Shown here one piece after another: positions 1-7,866 of a DNA stretch of 13,858 nt. The first letter of the stretch is position 1. Every line of letters begins with the position of its first letter. A program made the position numbers and the translations under genes. This DNA is from Gammaproteobacteria bacterium. Lineage in GTDB: Bacteria; Pseudomonadota; Gammaproteobacteria; UBA4575. Location of the stretch: NCBI GenBank assembly GCA_027297825.1, contig JAPUHH010000212.1, forward strand, positions 1-13,858, in the 5' to 3' direction. The notes beneath the pieces were generated by a model. That model saw only the letters and a program-made list of their open reading frames with translations, made no database searches and was not told the DNA's origin.

Positions 1-45
1 TTATAAATTTGCACCGTTAGTCAGACGCCATGCTAGGATCCCTAC

Positions 46-1209
46 ATGGCTAAATGCAGGATTTCACAACGTCTTGAGCGGGTAGAGTCGTTTCATGTCA
101 TGAGTTTAATGGCGGAGGCCAAAAAGCTTGAGGCTCAAGGGCACTCTGTGATTCATATGGAGATGGGTGAGCCCGATTTTTCTACACCTGCGCCCATTGT
201 TGCCGCTGGCGTTGCCGCGTTACAGGCAGGGATTACACACTACACTCCGACATTAGGCTTGCCTGCCTTGCGAGAGGCGATTGCCGATCATTATATGCGT
301 GAATATCAGGTTGCGGTGGAGCCAGAACAAATCATTATCACACCTGGGTCAGCGTTAGCTTTGCAGTTGGTTTTAAGCCTTATGGTATCTGACAAAGACC
401 ATGTCGCGATGGCAGATCCAACTTATCCCAGTACGCATAACTTAGTGCGTTTATTGGGGGGTACGGTTTTACACATCCCAGTGAATGAAGATTCAGCTTG
501 GCAATTGAATCTCGATTTGCTTGTACAGCATTGGCATGAGTCGATTAATGCCGTTTTAATTGCCAGTCCTTCGAATCCAACGGGAACTATTATTGCAGAT
601 GAGCAATTGCAAAAAATCGCAGATTTTTGTGCCGACAAGAGCGTGTTTTTGTTGGTCGATGAAATTTATCACGGGTTGGTGTATTCACGTGCGCCATCTT
701 CCGCTGTAGGTATGAATGAAAACACATTTGTCATCAATAGTTTTTCTAAGTTTTACGGAATGACGGGTTGGCGTGTAGGATGGATTGTGGCGCCCAAACA
801 ATATTTAAGTGAGATAAATAAACTCGCGCAACATACATTTTTAGCAGCACCCACTTTAGGTCAGTATGCTGCACTGGCCGCATTTCAAGACGATACACGG
901 AAGATCCTAATTGAGCGCCGCGAAGAATTTAGACAACGGCGGGATTATTTGGTCGGTGCTTTAGAATCAATAGGATTTGGAATACGCGTGCAGCCCGAAG
1001 GGGCATTTTATATATATGCAGATTGCTCTGCTTTTTGTGAAGATAGCTATAAATTTTCTTGTAAGGTTTTGAGAGAAAAGCATGTCGCCTTTACACCAGG
1101 CATCGATTTTGGAAACGTGGGTGCAAAGCAGCATGTGCGGTTTGCCTACACTACGAACCTAGAGAATTTAAAAATAGGAATTAAGCGATTGGCAAGCTTA
1201 ATAAATTAA
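46..1209 (+). CDS. Class I/II PLP-dependent aminotransferase (AspC/aminotransferase A-like)
   Basis: This is a 387-residue cytoplasmic fold-type I aminotransferase that moves an amino group between an amino acid and a 2-oxo acid through pyridoxal phosphate. The signature residues are in order: GEPDF at about 41-45, the SNPTG loop with Asn177, Asp205 and Tyr208 in the DEIYHG stretch, the Schiff-base lysine Lys235 in SFSKFYGMTGWR, Arg243, and a C-terminal substrate-carboxylate arginine at about Arg365 (HVRFAY). Length and order match the family, and the gene looks intact. The ATG at 46 is preceded by AGGA with a spacer of about 8 bases, and its MAKCRISQRLERVESFHVM start resembles other family members. 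Substrate cannot be read from sequence; aspartate, alanine or aromatic amino acids are all possible. The 45 bases before it show only a TTATAA stretch and no gene I can support. A 37-base gap to the next gene allows co-transcription. Confidence 0.93.
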   Translation: MAKCRISQRLERVESFHVMSLMAEAKKLEAQGHSVIHMEMGEPDFSTPAPIVAAGVAALQAGITHYTPTLGLPALREAIADHYMREYQVAVEPEQIIITPGSALALQLVLSLMVSDKDHVAMADPTYPSTHNLVRLLGGTVLHIPVNEDSAWQLNLDLLVQHWHESINAVLIASPSNPTGTIIADEQLQKIADFCADKSVFLLVDEIYHGLVYSRAPSSAVGMNENTFVINSFSKFYGMTGWRVGWIVAPKQYLSEINKLAQHTFLAAPTLGQYAALAAFQDDTRKILIERREEFRQRRDYLVGALESIGFGIRVQPEGAFYIYADCSAFCEDSYKFSCKVLREKHVAFTPGIDFGNVGAKQHVRFAYTTNLENLKIGIKRLASLIN

Positions 1210-1246
1210 AGTTGCCTGCTGTAAAAAGTTTAAAAGGTGTCGCTAA

Positions 1247-1804
1247 ATGAAAATATTTATTAAATGTATATTTCTTCTTTTAACAATGAGTATATCGGTC
1301 ATTGCTGCAGGCGAAGATAGTGAAGCTGCTCCTGAAATAGATTCGTATGCAGAGCTGATGGATAACGCTCGTTTGCATGACCTATTGCAACGGGTAGATC
1401 CAAACCTTGAGGGTCGCTTGGGTTTATGGACGATGCAATTTGAAAGCATTCGCGCGCAAGTAATTACAGATGAAAATGCAGATCGCATGCGTGTAATTGT
1501 TCCAATTGTGCAAGTTAAAGATGTTGAGGATGATGAATTGTTGCGTTTAATGCAGGCGAATTTTGATTCTGCACTGGATGTGCGCTACTGCATAGCTAAT
1601 GGAATAATCTGGAGTGCGTTCATTCATCCACTATCGATACTTTCTGATGAAGAGCTTCTATCAGGTTTGGCACAAGCAATAACGGCGGCAGCTTCTTTTG
1701 GCTCTACTTATAGTTCTGGGGCGCTAATATTTAAAGGAGGAGATAGTGGCGAAGAGCAACGTAAATACTACGAAAGCATCATAGAGAAAGGTCTTGCAAT
1801 TTAA
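1247..1804 (+). CDS. Small exported protein of unknown function, possibly YbjN/type III chaperone-like fold
   Basis: A 185-residue protein. The N-terminus is a classical signal peptide: a basic MKIFIK start, a hydrophobic core at about residues 7-19, then an alanine/glycine cleavage region near 20-22 followed by an acidic mature start. The mature part is acidic and appears alpha/beta. The stretch with LLRLMQANFDSALDVRY, an aromatic strand around IIWSAFIHPL and a helix beginning LSDEELLSGLAQAI is reminiscent of the YbjN/CesT secretion-chaperone fold. That resemblance is from memory of the pattern and is weak. A glycine-rich KGGDSGEEQ segment sits near the C-terminus. The ATG at 1247 has a good AAGGTG ribosome binding site at 1234-1239, seven bases upstream. 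It follows the aminotransferase by 37 bases and ends 12 bases before a convergent gene. If the signal peptide is real, the protein acts in the periplasm. No catalytic motif is visible. Confidence 0.8.
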   Translation: MKIFIKCIFLLLTMSISVIAAGEDSEAAPEIDSYAELMDNARLHDLLQRVDPNLEGRLGLWTMQFESIRAQVITDENADRMRVIVPIVQVKDVEDDELLRLMQANFDSALDVRYCIANGIIWSAFIHPLSILSDEELLSGLAQAITAAASFGSTYSSGALIFKGGDSGEEQRKYYESIIEKGLAI

Positions 1805-1816
1805 CGCGTGAAATTT

Positions 1817-2026
1817 TTATCTAACTTCTAATGTTGAGTGATGGTATAAGGACGAAGCTTTTTTGCATAGTCGTTTGCGTATAGCTTCTTGGTAATGATC
1901 TTCGAAATGTGGCATTTGCGATATTGCGGAAATCAAGTACCACAATCCATTTTGTTGTTGCATGAAATAAGCTACCATCTTGTTGGCTTCTCGTTTAGCT
2001 CTTGCCATAAGGAGTTCATCTTCCAT
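1817..2026 (-). CDS. Orphan small protein, 69 residues
   Basis: A short ORF on the minus strand that I consider real because its ATG is preceded by a near-perfect AAGGAGA Shine-Dalgarno sequence with a six-base spacer, the best in the window. The product is hydrophilic and mixed-charge, with an amphipathic helical look: a basic/acidic N-terminal helix (residues 1-20), a QQQNGLWYL turn, and a basic C-terminal part (KRLCKK). It has no signal peptide, no membrane segment and no motif I recognise. It converges with the exported protein on the other strand, 12 bases apart, and is followed upstream by 166 bases of non-coding DNA before cysZ, so it is probably transcribed from its own promoter. Function unknown; it could be lineage-specific. 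Confidence 0.65.
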   Translation of the reverse strand: MEDELLMARAKREANKMVAYFMQQQNGLWYLISAISQMPHFEDHYQEAIRKRLCKKASSLYHHSTLEVR

Positions 2027-2192
2027 ATTCCGTCTCCTTGAAATATCATCAATGATTAGCTTCTATTCTGCCTAGCCTATGTTTAAAGCATCATGCGGCT
2101 TTGATTAGTGGCATGAATTACCTAAACAAATGGCGTGCTACTGATTAATTAGAGCGATAATCGGTAAATTAAGTTCGGTGTAAATTTACTAC
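2027..2192. other. Non-coding interval between the orphan and cysZ
   Basis: These 166 bases hold no convincing ORF. They should contain the promoter of the 69-residue gene and the 3' end of the queF-cysZ transcript. Two weak inverted repeats are visible: GTAAATT/AATTTAC at 2164-2189 (7-bp arms, just after the cysZ stop in the direction of transcription) and CATGC/GCATG further right. Neither has the GC-rich stem plus T-run of a standard intrinsic terminator. I see no clear -35/-10 pair. Confidence 0.4.
2033..2039 (-). promoter_or_regulatory. Strong ribosome binding site for the 69-residue orphan
   Basis: On the minus strand this reads AAGGAGA, six bases before the ATG at 2026. It is the main evidence that the short ORF is translated, and it fixes its start. 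Confidence 0.7.
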
Positions 2193-2978
2193 TCACAAGG
2201 CATTATTGTGATTCTGGTCTAATTTATCCTGCGTTGCTGGAATAGCGGCTTGATACTGTTTTAGTTCATCTATCCAAAGGGCCGTGGCTGCAGCAACCCC
2301 TACAGGCATTGCAAAAAAATTCAGTATTGGGGTAATCGTCATAAACAATATGGCCATGCCAAATCCTAAGCATAGAAAACGGTTTTCTTTTAGTAATAAA
2401 ATTTGTTGTTTGAATGGTAGGTTACTATTTCCCATTGGGTAGTCTAAGTATTCAATCGCTAGCAGCCATGCGCAAAAAGCAAACCATATGAATGGCGCTA
2501 AAATATTTAATCCTGGAATAATAAATAGCAGCAGTAATGGGAGAATACGTACTGCGATATAGAGAAGTTTTTTAAATTCATTCGCAATGCCAATGCGTGC
2601 ACCGCGCAGCAGATTTAAATAACCCTCATCATAACTGAGTTTTTGTTGGCTTAGCTGTGCCTCAATCTTTTCTGCTAGCACGCCATTGAAGGGCGCACCA
2701 AAAATATTGGCGACCAGCGTGAAAGCAAAAAATACGATCAATAGGCTGGCAATGACGAATAGTGGCCACAGTACAAATTCTAACCACTCAAGCCAACTGG
2801 GCAAATATTGATCTAATAAGCTGTCGAATTGTTCCGTTCCATACCAAATCGCGCCCGCAAATAAAATAATATTTATCAGTGTGGGTATCACGACATAGCG
2901 TTTGACGCCTTCGAGCTTTAATAAACCAAAGCCTTTAATGACATAAGAAGCTCCTTTAGTTATTTGAAAAATCATCAC
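2193..2978 (-). CDS. cysZ: Sulfate transporter CysZ (EI24 family)
   Basis: A 261-residue inner-membrane protein of the CysZ/EI24 family, which mediates sulfate uptake for cysteine synthesis. The match to E. coli CysZ is clear along the length: a GASYVIKGFGLL start, KRYVVIPTLINI leading into the first hydrophobic segment (about 30-47), WLEWLEFVLWPLFVI into the second (about 62-92), then the family motif FGAPFNGVLAEKIEAQL at about 92-108. Two more long hydrophobic stretches lie at about 138-181 and 202-236. The first codon is GTG (2976-2978), immediately followed by ATG (2973-2975); neither has a good Shine-Dalgarno, so the true start may be either. The gene begins 37 bases after queF on the same strand, so the two are probably co-transcribed. 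Its divergence from the zipA-ligA side matches the cysZ/zipA arrangement of E. coli. Confidence 0.93.
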   Translation of the reverse strand: MMIFQITKGASYVIKGFGLLKLEGVKRYVVIPTLINIILFAGAIWYGTEQFDSLLDQYLPSWLEWLEFVLWPLFVIASLLIVFFAFTLVANIFGAPFNGVLAEKIEAQLSQQKLSYDEGYLNLLRGARIGIANEFKKLLYIAVRILPLLLLFIIPGLNILAPFIWFAFCAWLLAIEYLDYPMGNSNLPFKQQILLLKENRFLCLGFGMAILFMTITPILNFFAMPVGVAAATALWIDELKQYQAAIPATQDKLDQNHNNAL

Positions 2979-3015
2979 AAGATTTTATTTTAAATCTTAA
3001 TGTTGAATACAGCAC

Positions 3016-3414
3016 TTAAAGTGAATTAGGAAGAACCACAGGTGGCTGTGAATGCCAATCTGGATGTCGATGTTCCGCAATTACTTGTGTATAAATACCG
3101 CCGCGGACGTTAAAGTCTGCTGTGATGCGAATAAATCGGGGCTTTAGCAATGAAGCAATATCGCTTAAAATTTCATTAGTGATTGCTTCATGAAATGCAC
3201 CTTTGTCACGGAAAGACGTGACATATAATTTCAGTGCTTTAAGCTCTACACATAATTTATCTGGAACATATTCAATTGATAATTCGGCAAAATCAGGTTG
3301 GCCTGTCAGTGGGCACAAGCAGGTAAATTCTGGAATGGTCATACGAATTGTATAGTCGATATCAAGTTGCGGATTTTCAAATGTTTCTAAATGTTGTTTA
3401 TGGTTATTTGTCAT
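3016..3414 (-). CDS. queF: NADPH-dependent 7-cyano-7-deazaguanine (preQ0) reductase QueF, short unimodular type
   Basis: QueF reduces the nitrile of preQ0 to the amine preQ1, a late step of queuosine tRNA modification, in the cytoplasm. The 132-residue protein has the QueF landmarks: CPLTGQPDFAELSIEY with nucleophilic Cys34 and acid/base Asp41, the family motif ELKALKLYVTSFRDKGAFHE at about 57-76 for NADPH binding, and the substrate-binding pair His75-Glu76, at the same spacing from the cysteine as in the Bacillus enzyme. RGGIYTQV follows at about 104-111. At this length it is the short single-domain type that works as a homo-oligomer, not the roughly 280-residue two-domain (YqcD) type of E. 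coli and many other gammaproteobacteria. The ATG at 3412-3414 lacks a strong ribosome binding site. It is divergent from smc (52-base gap) and reads into cysZ. Confidence 0.95.
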   Translation of the reverse strand: MTNNHKQHLETFENPQLDIDYTIRMTIPEFTCLCPLTGQPDFAELSIEYVPDKLCVELKALKLYVTSFRDKGAFHEAITNEILSDIASLLKPRFIRITADFNVRGGIYTQVIAEHRHPDWHSQPPVVLPNSL

Positions 3415-3436
3415 TGGTTCTAATGTCTCAATTAAT
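3408..3436 (+). promoter_or_regulatory. Candidate promoter for smc-zipA-ligA
   Basis: TTGTCA (3408-3413; 5 of 6 matches to TTGACA) is followed after 17 bases by ATTAAT (3431-3436; 4 of 6 matches to TATAAT), placing transcription start about 24 bases before the smc ATG. It overlaps the start codon of the divergent queF. On the opposite strand a TATACT box (3460-3465) overlaps the smc start and could serve queF, but its -35 partner is poor. This is inference from consensus matching only. Confidence 0.3.
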
Positions 3437-3466
3437 GAATAAGCCTATTCTAGCGAAATAGTATAG

Positions 3467-6400
3467 ATGCGGCTCAGTTCAATCAAAATGTCGGGATTCA
3501 AGTCATTTGTCGATCCGACGACGCTGGTTTTTCCAACTTCTATGGTCGGTATCGTTGGCCCCAATGGCTGTGGGAAATCCAATATTATTGATGCCGTTCG
3601 CTGGGTGATGGGTGAGAGCAGTAAGCATATCCGTGGTGACACCATGGAAGATGTGATTTTCAATGGTTCCTCTTCGCGTAAGCCTGTAGGGCAAGCGTCT
3701 ATAGAACTAATGTTTGATAATAGTGATGGCAAGCTAGGTGGCGAGTATTCATCCTTCGCGGAGATTTCGGTGCGCCGTCAGGTGATCCGTGATGGGCAAT
3801 CAAAATACTATTTAAATGGTACGAAGTGCCGGCGTAAAGACATTGTAGGTCTTTTCTTAGGCACCGGTTTGGGTCCGCATAGTTACGCGATTATTGAGCA
3901 GGGCATGATCTCAAGACTGATTGATGCTAAGCCCGATGAGCTGCGGATCTATCTAGAAGAAGCGGCTGGAATTTCCAAATATAAAGAACGACGTCGTGAG
4001 ACTGAAACTCGTATCCGTCATACCCGTGAAAATTTAGATCGGCTTAACGATGTAATCGAAGAGATTGCGAAACGAATTGAGCATTTGCAGCGACAAGCAA
4101 AGGCTGCAGAACGTTATAAGGTGTTAAAGGCCGAAGAGCGCCAAGCGAAAACTGAGTTACTGGCGTTGCGTTGGCAAGAGCAACAACAAGAAGTGCAGGC
4201 GCGCAAGCGAGCTTCAGAACATAAGCAAACTGAAATCGAAAAAGTGGTGGCTGAGATCCGTGGCATCGAAGCCGAGATTGAAGATTTGCGTCAGCAGCAT
4301 GCTGAAGAGACTGAAAAATTTAACGACATTCAAGGTAATTATTACAAGCTTGGCGGCGAAATATCTCGTGTTGAACAATCTATTCATCATGTGAAAGAGC
4401 TGAATAGTCGTTATGACGAAGAACTAAAAGAAGTGCAGCAAGCTTGGGTACAAGCTGAGCAAGCCCTAAATGATGAACAATCAAAAGCAGCGGAGTTAGA
4501 GGTTAAGATACGAGAAACTGAACCGCTGTTGCATGTTGCACGTGAAGAATTAAATTCAAATACCCAGAAACTTAGCGAAGCGGAATCAAGAATGGCATCT
4601 TGGCAAGCGGCTTGGGAAGTGCTGACGTCAAAGGTTGCAGAGCCAACGCAAACAGTAGAAGTTGAAGCTTCGCGTATTGAGTATCTTAACGAGCGTCTTC
4701 AGCAACTGGATGACCGCAAATATAAATTGCTTGAGGACCAGCATCAGTTTGGCAAACACAAAGAGACGCTTGAGTCTAAAGATTTAATTTCTCGTGTTGA
4801 TGAAACGAGCACTACATTGAAAGTTATTTCTCCTAAGATGCAAGATTTGAATGAGAAAATCAGCGTGGGACGTGACACCGGGCAAGCACTTGCTGCGCAG
4901 TTGGAGCGCGCGCGCGAAAAATTACAATCCATACAAGCGCAATTGGCTTCTTTGCAGGCATTGCAGAGAGTCGTACTGGGTGATGAAGGGCAAGCGGTAA
5001 GCAAGTGGCTGGAGCATAAAGGACTTAGCAAAGCACCGCGTTTGATGGACAAGATTAAAACTGAGCCAGGGTGGGAAGCGGCGGTTGAAACTATTCTCGG
5101 TGATTATCTAGAAGCGGTTTGTGTTAAGGATATTGAACAAACGGCTAGTTCTCTTGACAGTATTAAGACGGGACGCTTAATGGTGTTAGACCAAAGTGGA
5201 GCTAATCAGGCGGCGATAATAGAAGGTACTTTAGTTGCAAAGGTGACATCGCCTGTTGATTTGAGCGAGATGCTAGGCAGGGTATTTGTTGCCAAAGATA
5301 TTTCCAGTGCAGTTAAAAAGCGAGAGACCCTTGAATCTGGCCAGTCCGTTATTACTAAAGACGGTGTATGGATGGGAGGAAATTGGTTGCGGATTTCACG
5401 CATTGCAGCAAATAAGGGCAATGTATTGCAACGCAAAGGTGAAATACATTTATTAGAAAAAGAAGTAACGGCGCAAGAAGAACAGATCACAAAATTAGTT
5501 TCCGAATTGGAAACATGCCAGCGCGAGCTATATGAAAATGAAAATGAAAGGGACCGCATTCAATCCAGTTATGCTGACGCACAAAAACAACATGCGCAGG
5601 CTGAGGCTGAAATGGTGGGTTGGGAGAATGAACAAGAGCATGTCTTGAGGCAAGAGGAACAGCTGCAAGATTATCTTGAAGAAGTTAATCGTCAGATCAA
5701 GAAAGCAAAAGAAGAAATGGATGAGTCGATTGACGCTAAACAAGAGGCCGAATCAGTGCTAAAGAGGTTTAGTGGTGAGCGAGAGATTTTAGTTAAACAG
5801 CGCAATGACACCACATTCCATTTGGATGGCGCACGTAGCCAAGAAGTGGAACGACGTGAATCTGCGCATAAGCTGGCGCTTAATTTGGAATCGTATCGAA
5901 GTGCGTTAACTGCAACACAAAATTCACTAACGCGGATGAGAGAGCAATCCCAACAATTGCAACAACGTAGTGAATCTTTGCAAATGTCCATCCAGGATGG
6001 AAGCGCTCCACTTGAACAATTAAGCGCGCAGTTGAAAGATTTTGTTGATCAGCGCGTTAAAATTGAGCATAGCTTGTCGGATGCGCGGGGAGTTGTGCAG
6101 GCAACAGAAGCGTCGATTCGCGCAAAACAAGAAAATAATGTTGTAGTGCAGCGCAACCTTGAGGAGTTGAGGGTTGAGTTGAATGAATTACAACTTGCTT
6201 GGCAGGAAGCAAATGTACGCGGTGCGACGCTAAAAGAACAAATAGATGAGTATGGGATTTCACTAGACTCATTATTAGAGCAGATGGATAAAGAGGCCAC
6301 GCTGAGTGTGTGGGAAGAAAAAACGCAGTTACTAGAGCGTAAAATTACACGCTTAGGGCCAATTAATCTCGCAGCCATTGGTGAATATGAAGAGCATAGT

Positions 6401-6970
6401 GAGCGCAAAGAATATTTAGATCGTCAGTATGAAGATTTAACCAATGCCTTGGAGACGCTCGAGAATGCAATCCAAAAGATAGATAAAGAAACTAAAGATC
6501 GATTTAAAGACATCTTTGAAAGTGTTAATAACCAGATGCAAGTGATGTATCCACGCTTATTTGGCGGTGGTAAAGCTTATTTAGAAATGACCGGCGATGA
6601 CTTACTAACTACTGGTGTGTCGATCATGGTGCGTCCACCGGGGAAAAGACTTTCGTCAATTCAGTTAATGTCTGGGGGGGAAAAGGCATTGACAGCAGTT
6701 GCCTTGGTGTTTTCATTATTTGAACTTAATCCCGCTCCATTCTGTCTATTGGATGAGGTCGATGCGCCTTTAGATGATGCGAATATCACTCGCTTTTGTG
6801 AGCTACTAAAAGACATGAGTGATCGGGTGCAATTTATCTACATCACACATAATAAAAATACCATGGAATATGCTAATCAATTGGTGGGGATCACTATGAA
6901 TGAGCCCGGTGTATCGCGCATTGTATCGGTTGATGTTGAAAAAGCAGCAGAAATGGCCGCCGCTTCATAA
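3467..6970 (+). CDS. smc: Chromosome segregation ATPase SMC
   Basis: A 1167-residue SMC protein that dimerises through a hinge and, usually with ScpA/ScpB kleisin partners, compacts and segregates the chromosome. Head part 1 holds Walker A GPNGCGKSN (31-39, Lys37) and a Q-loop region AIIEQGMIS. A long Glu/Gln/Arg-rich coiled coil covers about 165-500, the hinge about 505-645 (starting near GDEGQAVSKWLEHKG), and the returning coiled coil about 650-1000. Head part 2 carries the ABC signature LMSGGEKALTA (Ser1069-Gly1070-Gly1071) and Walker B FCLLDEVDAPLDD (Asp1096, Glu1097). All ATPase elements are present and the length is typical. MRLSSIKMSGFKSFVDPTT matches the canonical SMC N-terminus, so the ATG at 3467 is right although no Shine-Dalgarno is obvious. 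It is followed after 45 bases by zipA. Presence of this type argues against a MukBEF-using enterobacterium. Confidence 0.98.
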   Translation: MRLSSIKMSGFKSFVDPTTLVFPTSMVGIVGPNGCGKSNIIDAVRWVMGESSKHIRGDTMEDVIFNGSSSRKPVGQASIELMFDNSDGKLGGEYSSFAEISVRRQVIRDGQSKYYLNGTKCRRKDIVGLFLGTGLGPHSYAIIEQGMISRLIDAKPDELRIYLEEAAGISKYKERRRETETRIRHTRENLDRLNDVIEEIAKRIEHLQRQAKAAERYKVLKAEERQAKTELLALRWQEQQQEVQARKRASEHKQTEIEKVVAEIRGIEAEIEDLRQQHAEETEKFNDIQGNYYKLGGEISRVEQSIHHVKELNSRYDEELKEVQQAWVQAEQALNDEQSKAAELEVKIRETEPLLHVAREELNSNTQKLSEAESRMASWQAAWEVLTSKVAEPTQTVEVEASRIEYLNERLQQLDDRKYKLLEDQHQFGKHKETLESKDLISRVDETSTTLKVISPKMQDLNEKISVGRDTGQALAAQLERAREKLQSIQAQLASLQALQRVVLGDEGQAVSKWLEHKGLSKAPRLMDKIKTEPGWEAAVETILGDYLEAVCVKDIEQTASSLDSIKTGRLMVLDQSGANQAAIIEGTLVAKVTSPVDLSEMLGRVFVAKDISSAVKKRETLESGQSVITKDGVWMGGNWLRISRIAANKGNVLQRKGEIHLLEKEVTAQEEQITKLVSELETCQRELYENENERDRIQSSYADAQKQHAQAEAEMVGWENEQEHVLRQEEQLQDYLEEVNRQIKKAKEEMDESIDAKQEAESVLKRFSGEREILVKQRNDTTFHLDGARSQEVERRESAHKLALNLESYRSALTATQNSLTRMREQSQQLQQRSESLQMSIQDGSAPLEQLSAQLKDFVDQRVKIEHSLSDARGVVQATEASIRAKQENNVVVQRNLEELRVELNELQLAWQEANVRGATLKEQIDEYGISLDSLLEQMDKEATLSVWEEKTQLLERKITRLGPINLAAIGEYEEHSERKEYLDRQYEDLTNALETLENAIQKIDKETKDRFKDIFESVNNQMQVMYPRLFGGGKAYLEMTGDDLLTTGVSIMVRPPGKRLSSIQLMSGGEKALTAVALVFSLFELNPAPFCLLDEVDAPLDDANITRFCELLKDMSDRVQFIYITHNKNTMEYANQLVGITMNEPGVSRIVSVDVEKAAEMAAAS

Positions 6971-6995
6971 TTTCTTATCTAACATTGATTATTTG

Positions 6996-7009
6996 CGCGT
7001 GACCACGCG
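6996..7009 (+). promoter_or_regulatory. Perfect inverted repeat just before the zipA start
   Basis: CGCGTG-AC-CACGCG is a perfect 6+6 inverted repeat ending six bases before the zipA ATG, where a ribosome binding site would sit. As RNA it could form a five-pair GC-rich stem with a GACC loop. No other Shine-Dalgarno is evident. It could be an RNA hairpin tuning zipA translation, a protein-binding palindrome, or chance. Confidence 0.4.
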
Positions 7010-7015
7010 AAGCCT

Positions 7016-7792
7016 ATGGCAGTAGAACTACGTATAGCACTATTACTGATTGGATTTGCGGTGTTAATCGCGCTGTATTTCTTTGGTAAATCAAGACGTT
7101 CTGCGTATAGGCGAGAAGATGATGAGTTTAATTTTGAAACCAATGGTTTGTCCGATCCACTTGAATTAGATCCGACGGTAGAAACAGATTTAGGTAAAGT
7201 TAGAAGCGAGATCGAAGCCGAAGTGCACGAAGAGTTGAGTGACATCAGTGAGTTGGTGCGTGAAGACATCGCTGAATCACCTAGGATAAAAAAATCTACA
7301 TTTAAACACCAACCTAGCTTGTTAGATCCGCAAAAGCCCGACATAGAAGAAATAAAAGAAGAGAAGCTAGTGGTCTTGCATGTTGTTGCAAAGCCACCGC
7401 AAAAGCTTAAAGGCAAAGGTATTGTTAACCTTGCGGAAGAACTTGATCTTGAATATGACGACTTGCGAATTTTTCATAAAAATATTGAACGATTTAGTGG
7501 CAAACAAGCGTTATATAGTGTTTTGAATATGGTTAAACCTGGCACCTTTAATTTGGATACTATGGACGAATTTGAAACACCCGGAATTAGTTTTGTTATG
7601 CATCTTCCTGGGCCTGAAGAGGGTTTGAAGGCGTTCAATATTATGTTGGAAGCTGCCAAAAAAATGGGCGATCGCTTAAATGGCGATTTGCTGGATGAAT
7701 CACGTAGTCGCTTAAGCCCACAAACTATTGCGCATTTGCAAGAAGAAGTGCAGCTGTTTAGTTTAAAATATTCGCGTCGCGCTAAAGACTAA
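7016..7792 (+). CDS. zipA: Cell division protein ZipA
   Basis: ZipA anchors and stabilises the FtsZ ring at the inner membrane. The 258-residue protein has the expected layout: a short N-terminus and a membrane anchor at about residues 5-23 (IALLLIGFAVLIALYFFG), basic residues KSRRSAYRR on the cytoplasmic side, a linker to about 115, and a C-terminal FtsZ-binding domain from about 120 to 250. That domain closely follows E. coli ZipA: LYSVLNMVKPGTFNLDTMD, a TPGISFVMHLPG strand, then FNIMLEAAKKMGDRLNGDLLDE and an SRLSPQTI helix. The linker is short and acidic, unlike the Pro/Gln-rich linker of E. coli. It lies between smc and ligA, the usual order in many gammaproteobacteria. The ATG start has no good Shine-Dalgarno and sits just behind an inverted repeat. 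Confidence 0.96.
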   Translation: MAVELRIALLLIGFAVLIALYFFGKSRRSAYRREDDEFNFETNGLSDPLELDPTVETDLGKVRSEIEAEVHEELSDISELVREDIAESPRIKKSTFKHQPSLLDPQKPDIEEIKEEKLVVLHVVAKPPQKLKGKGIVNLAEELDLEYDDLRIFHKNIERFSGKQALYSVLNMVKPGTFNLDTMDEFETPGISFVMHLPGPEEGLKAFNIMLEAAKKMGDRLNGDLLDESRSRLSPQTIAHLQEEVQLFSLKYSRRAKD

Positions 7793-7866
7793 TTTGTAGC
7801 ATCCATGCGTATTTGGGTGCTTGAATTCATAGCATCTTAATCCTTAGGTAAGCTGATAAAGGTGTA

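Noticed and set aside
1..12. Twelve-base identity TTATAAATTTGC with 10363-10374.
   Set aside because: AT-rich, single pair, no larger shared context; expected by chance in a window this size.
1..45. Possible tail of an upstream gene or a divergent gene start (a GTG on the minus strand) before the aminotransferase.
   Set aside because: Too short to support any reading frame; stops occur early in two of the three + frames.
2164..2189. Inverted repeat after cysZ as an intrinsic terminator.
   Set aside because: Seven AT-rich pairs with a long loop and no T-run; too weak to call.
4744..6408. Several minus-strand ORFs of 70-120 codons inside smc.
   Set aside because: Shadow frames opposite a well-supported gene; composition is unlike real proteins (Ser/Cys-rich) and no start signals are seen.
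6979..7416. 145-codon minus-strand ORF opposite zipA.
   Set aside because: Lies opposite a clear ZipA and is Ser-rich low-complexity, typical of an antisense shadow.
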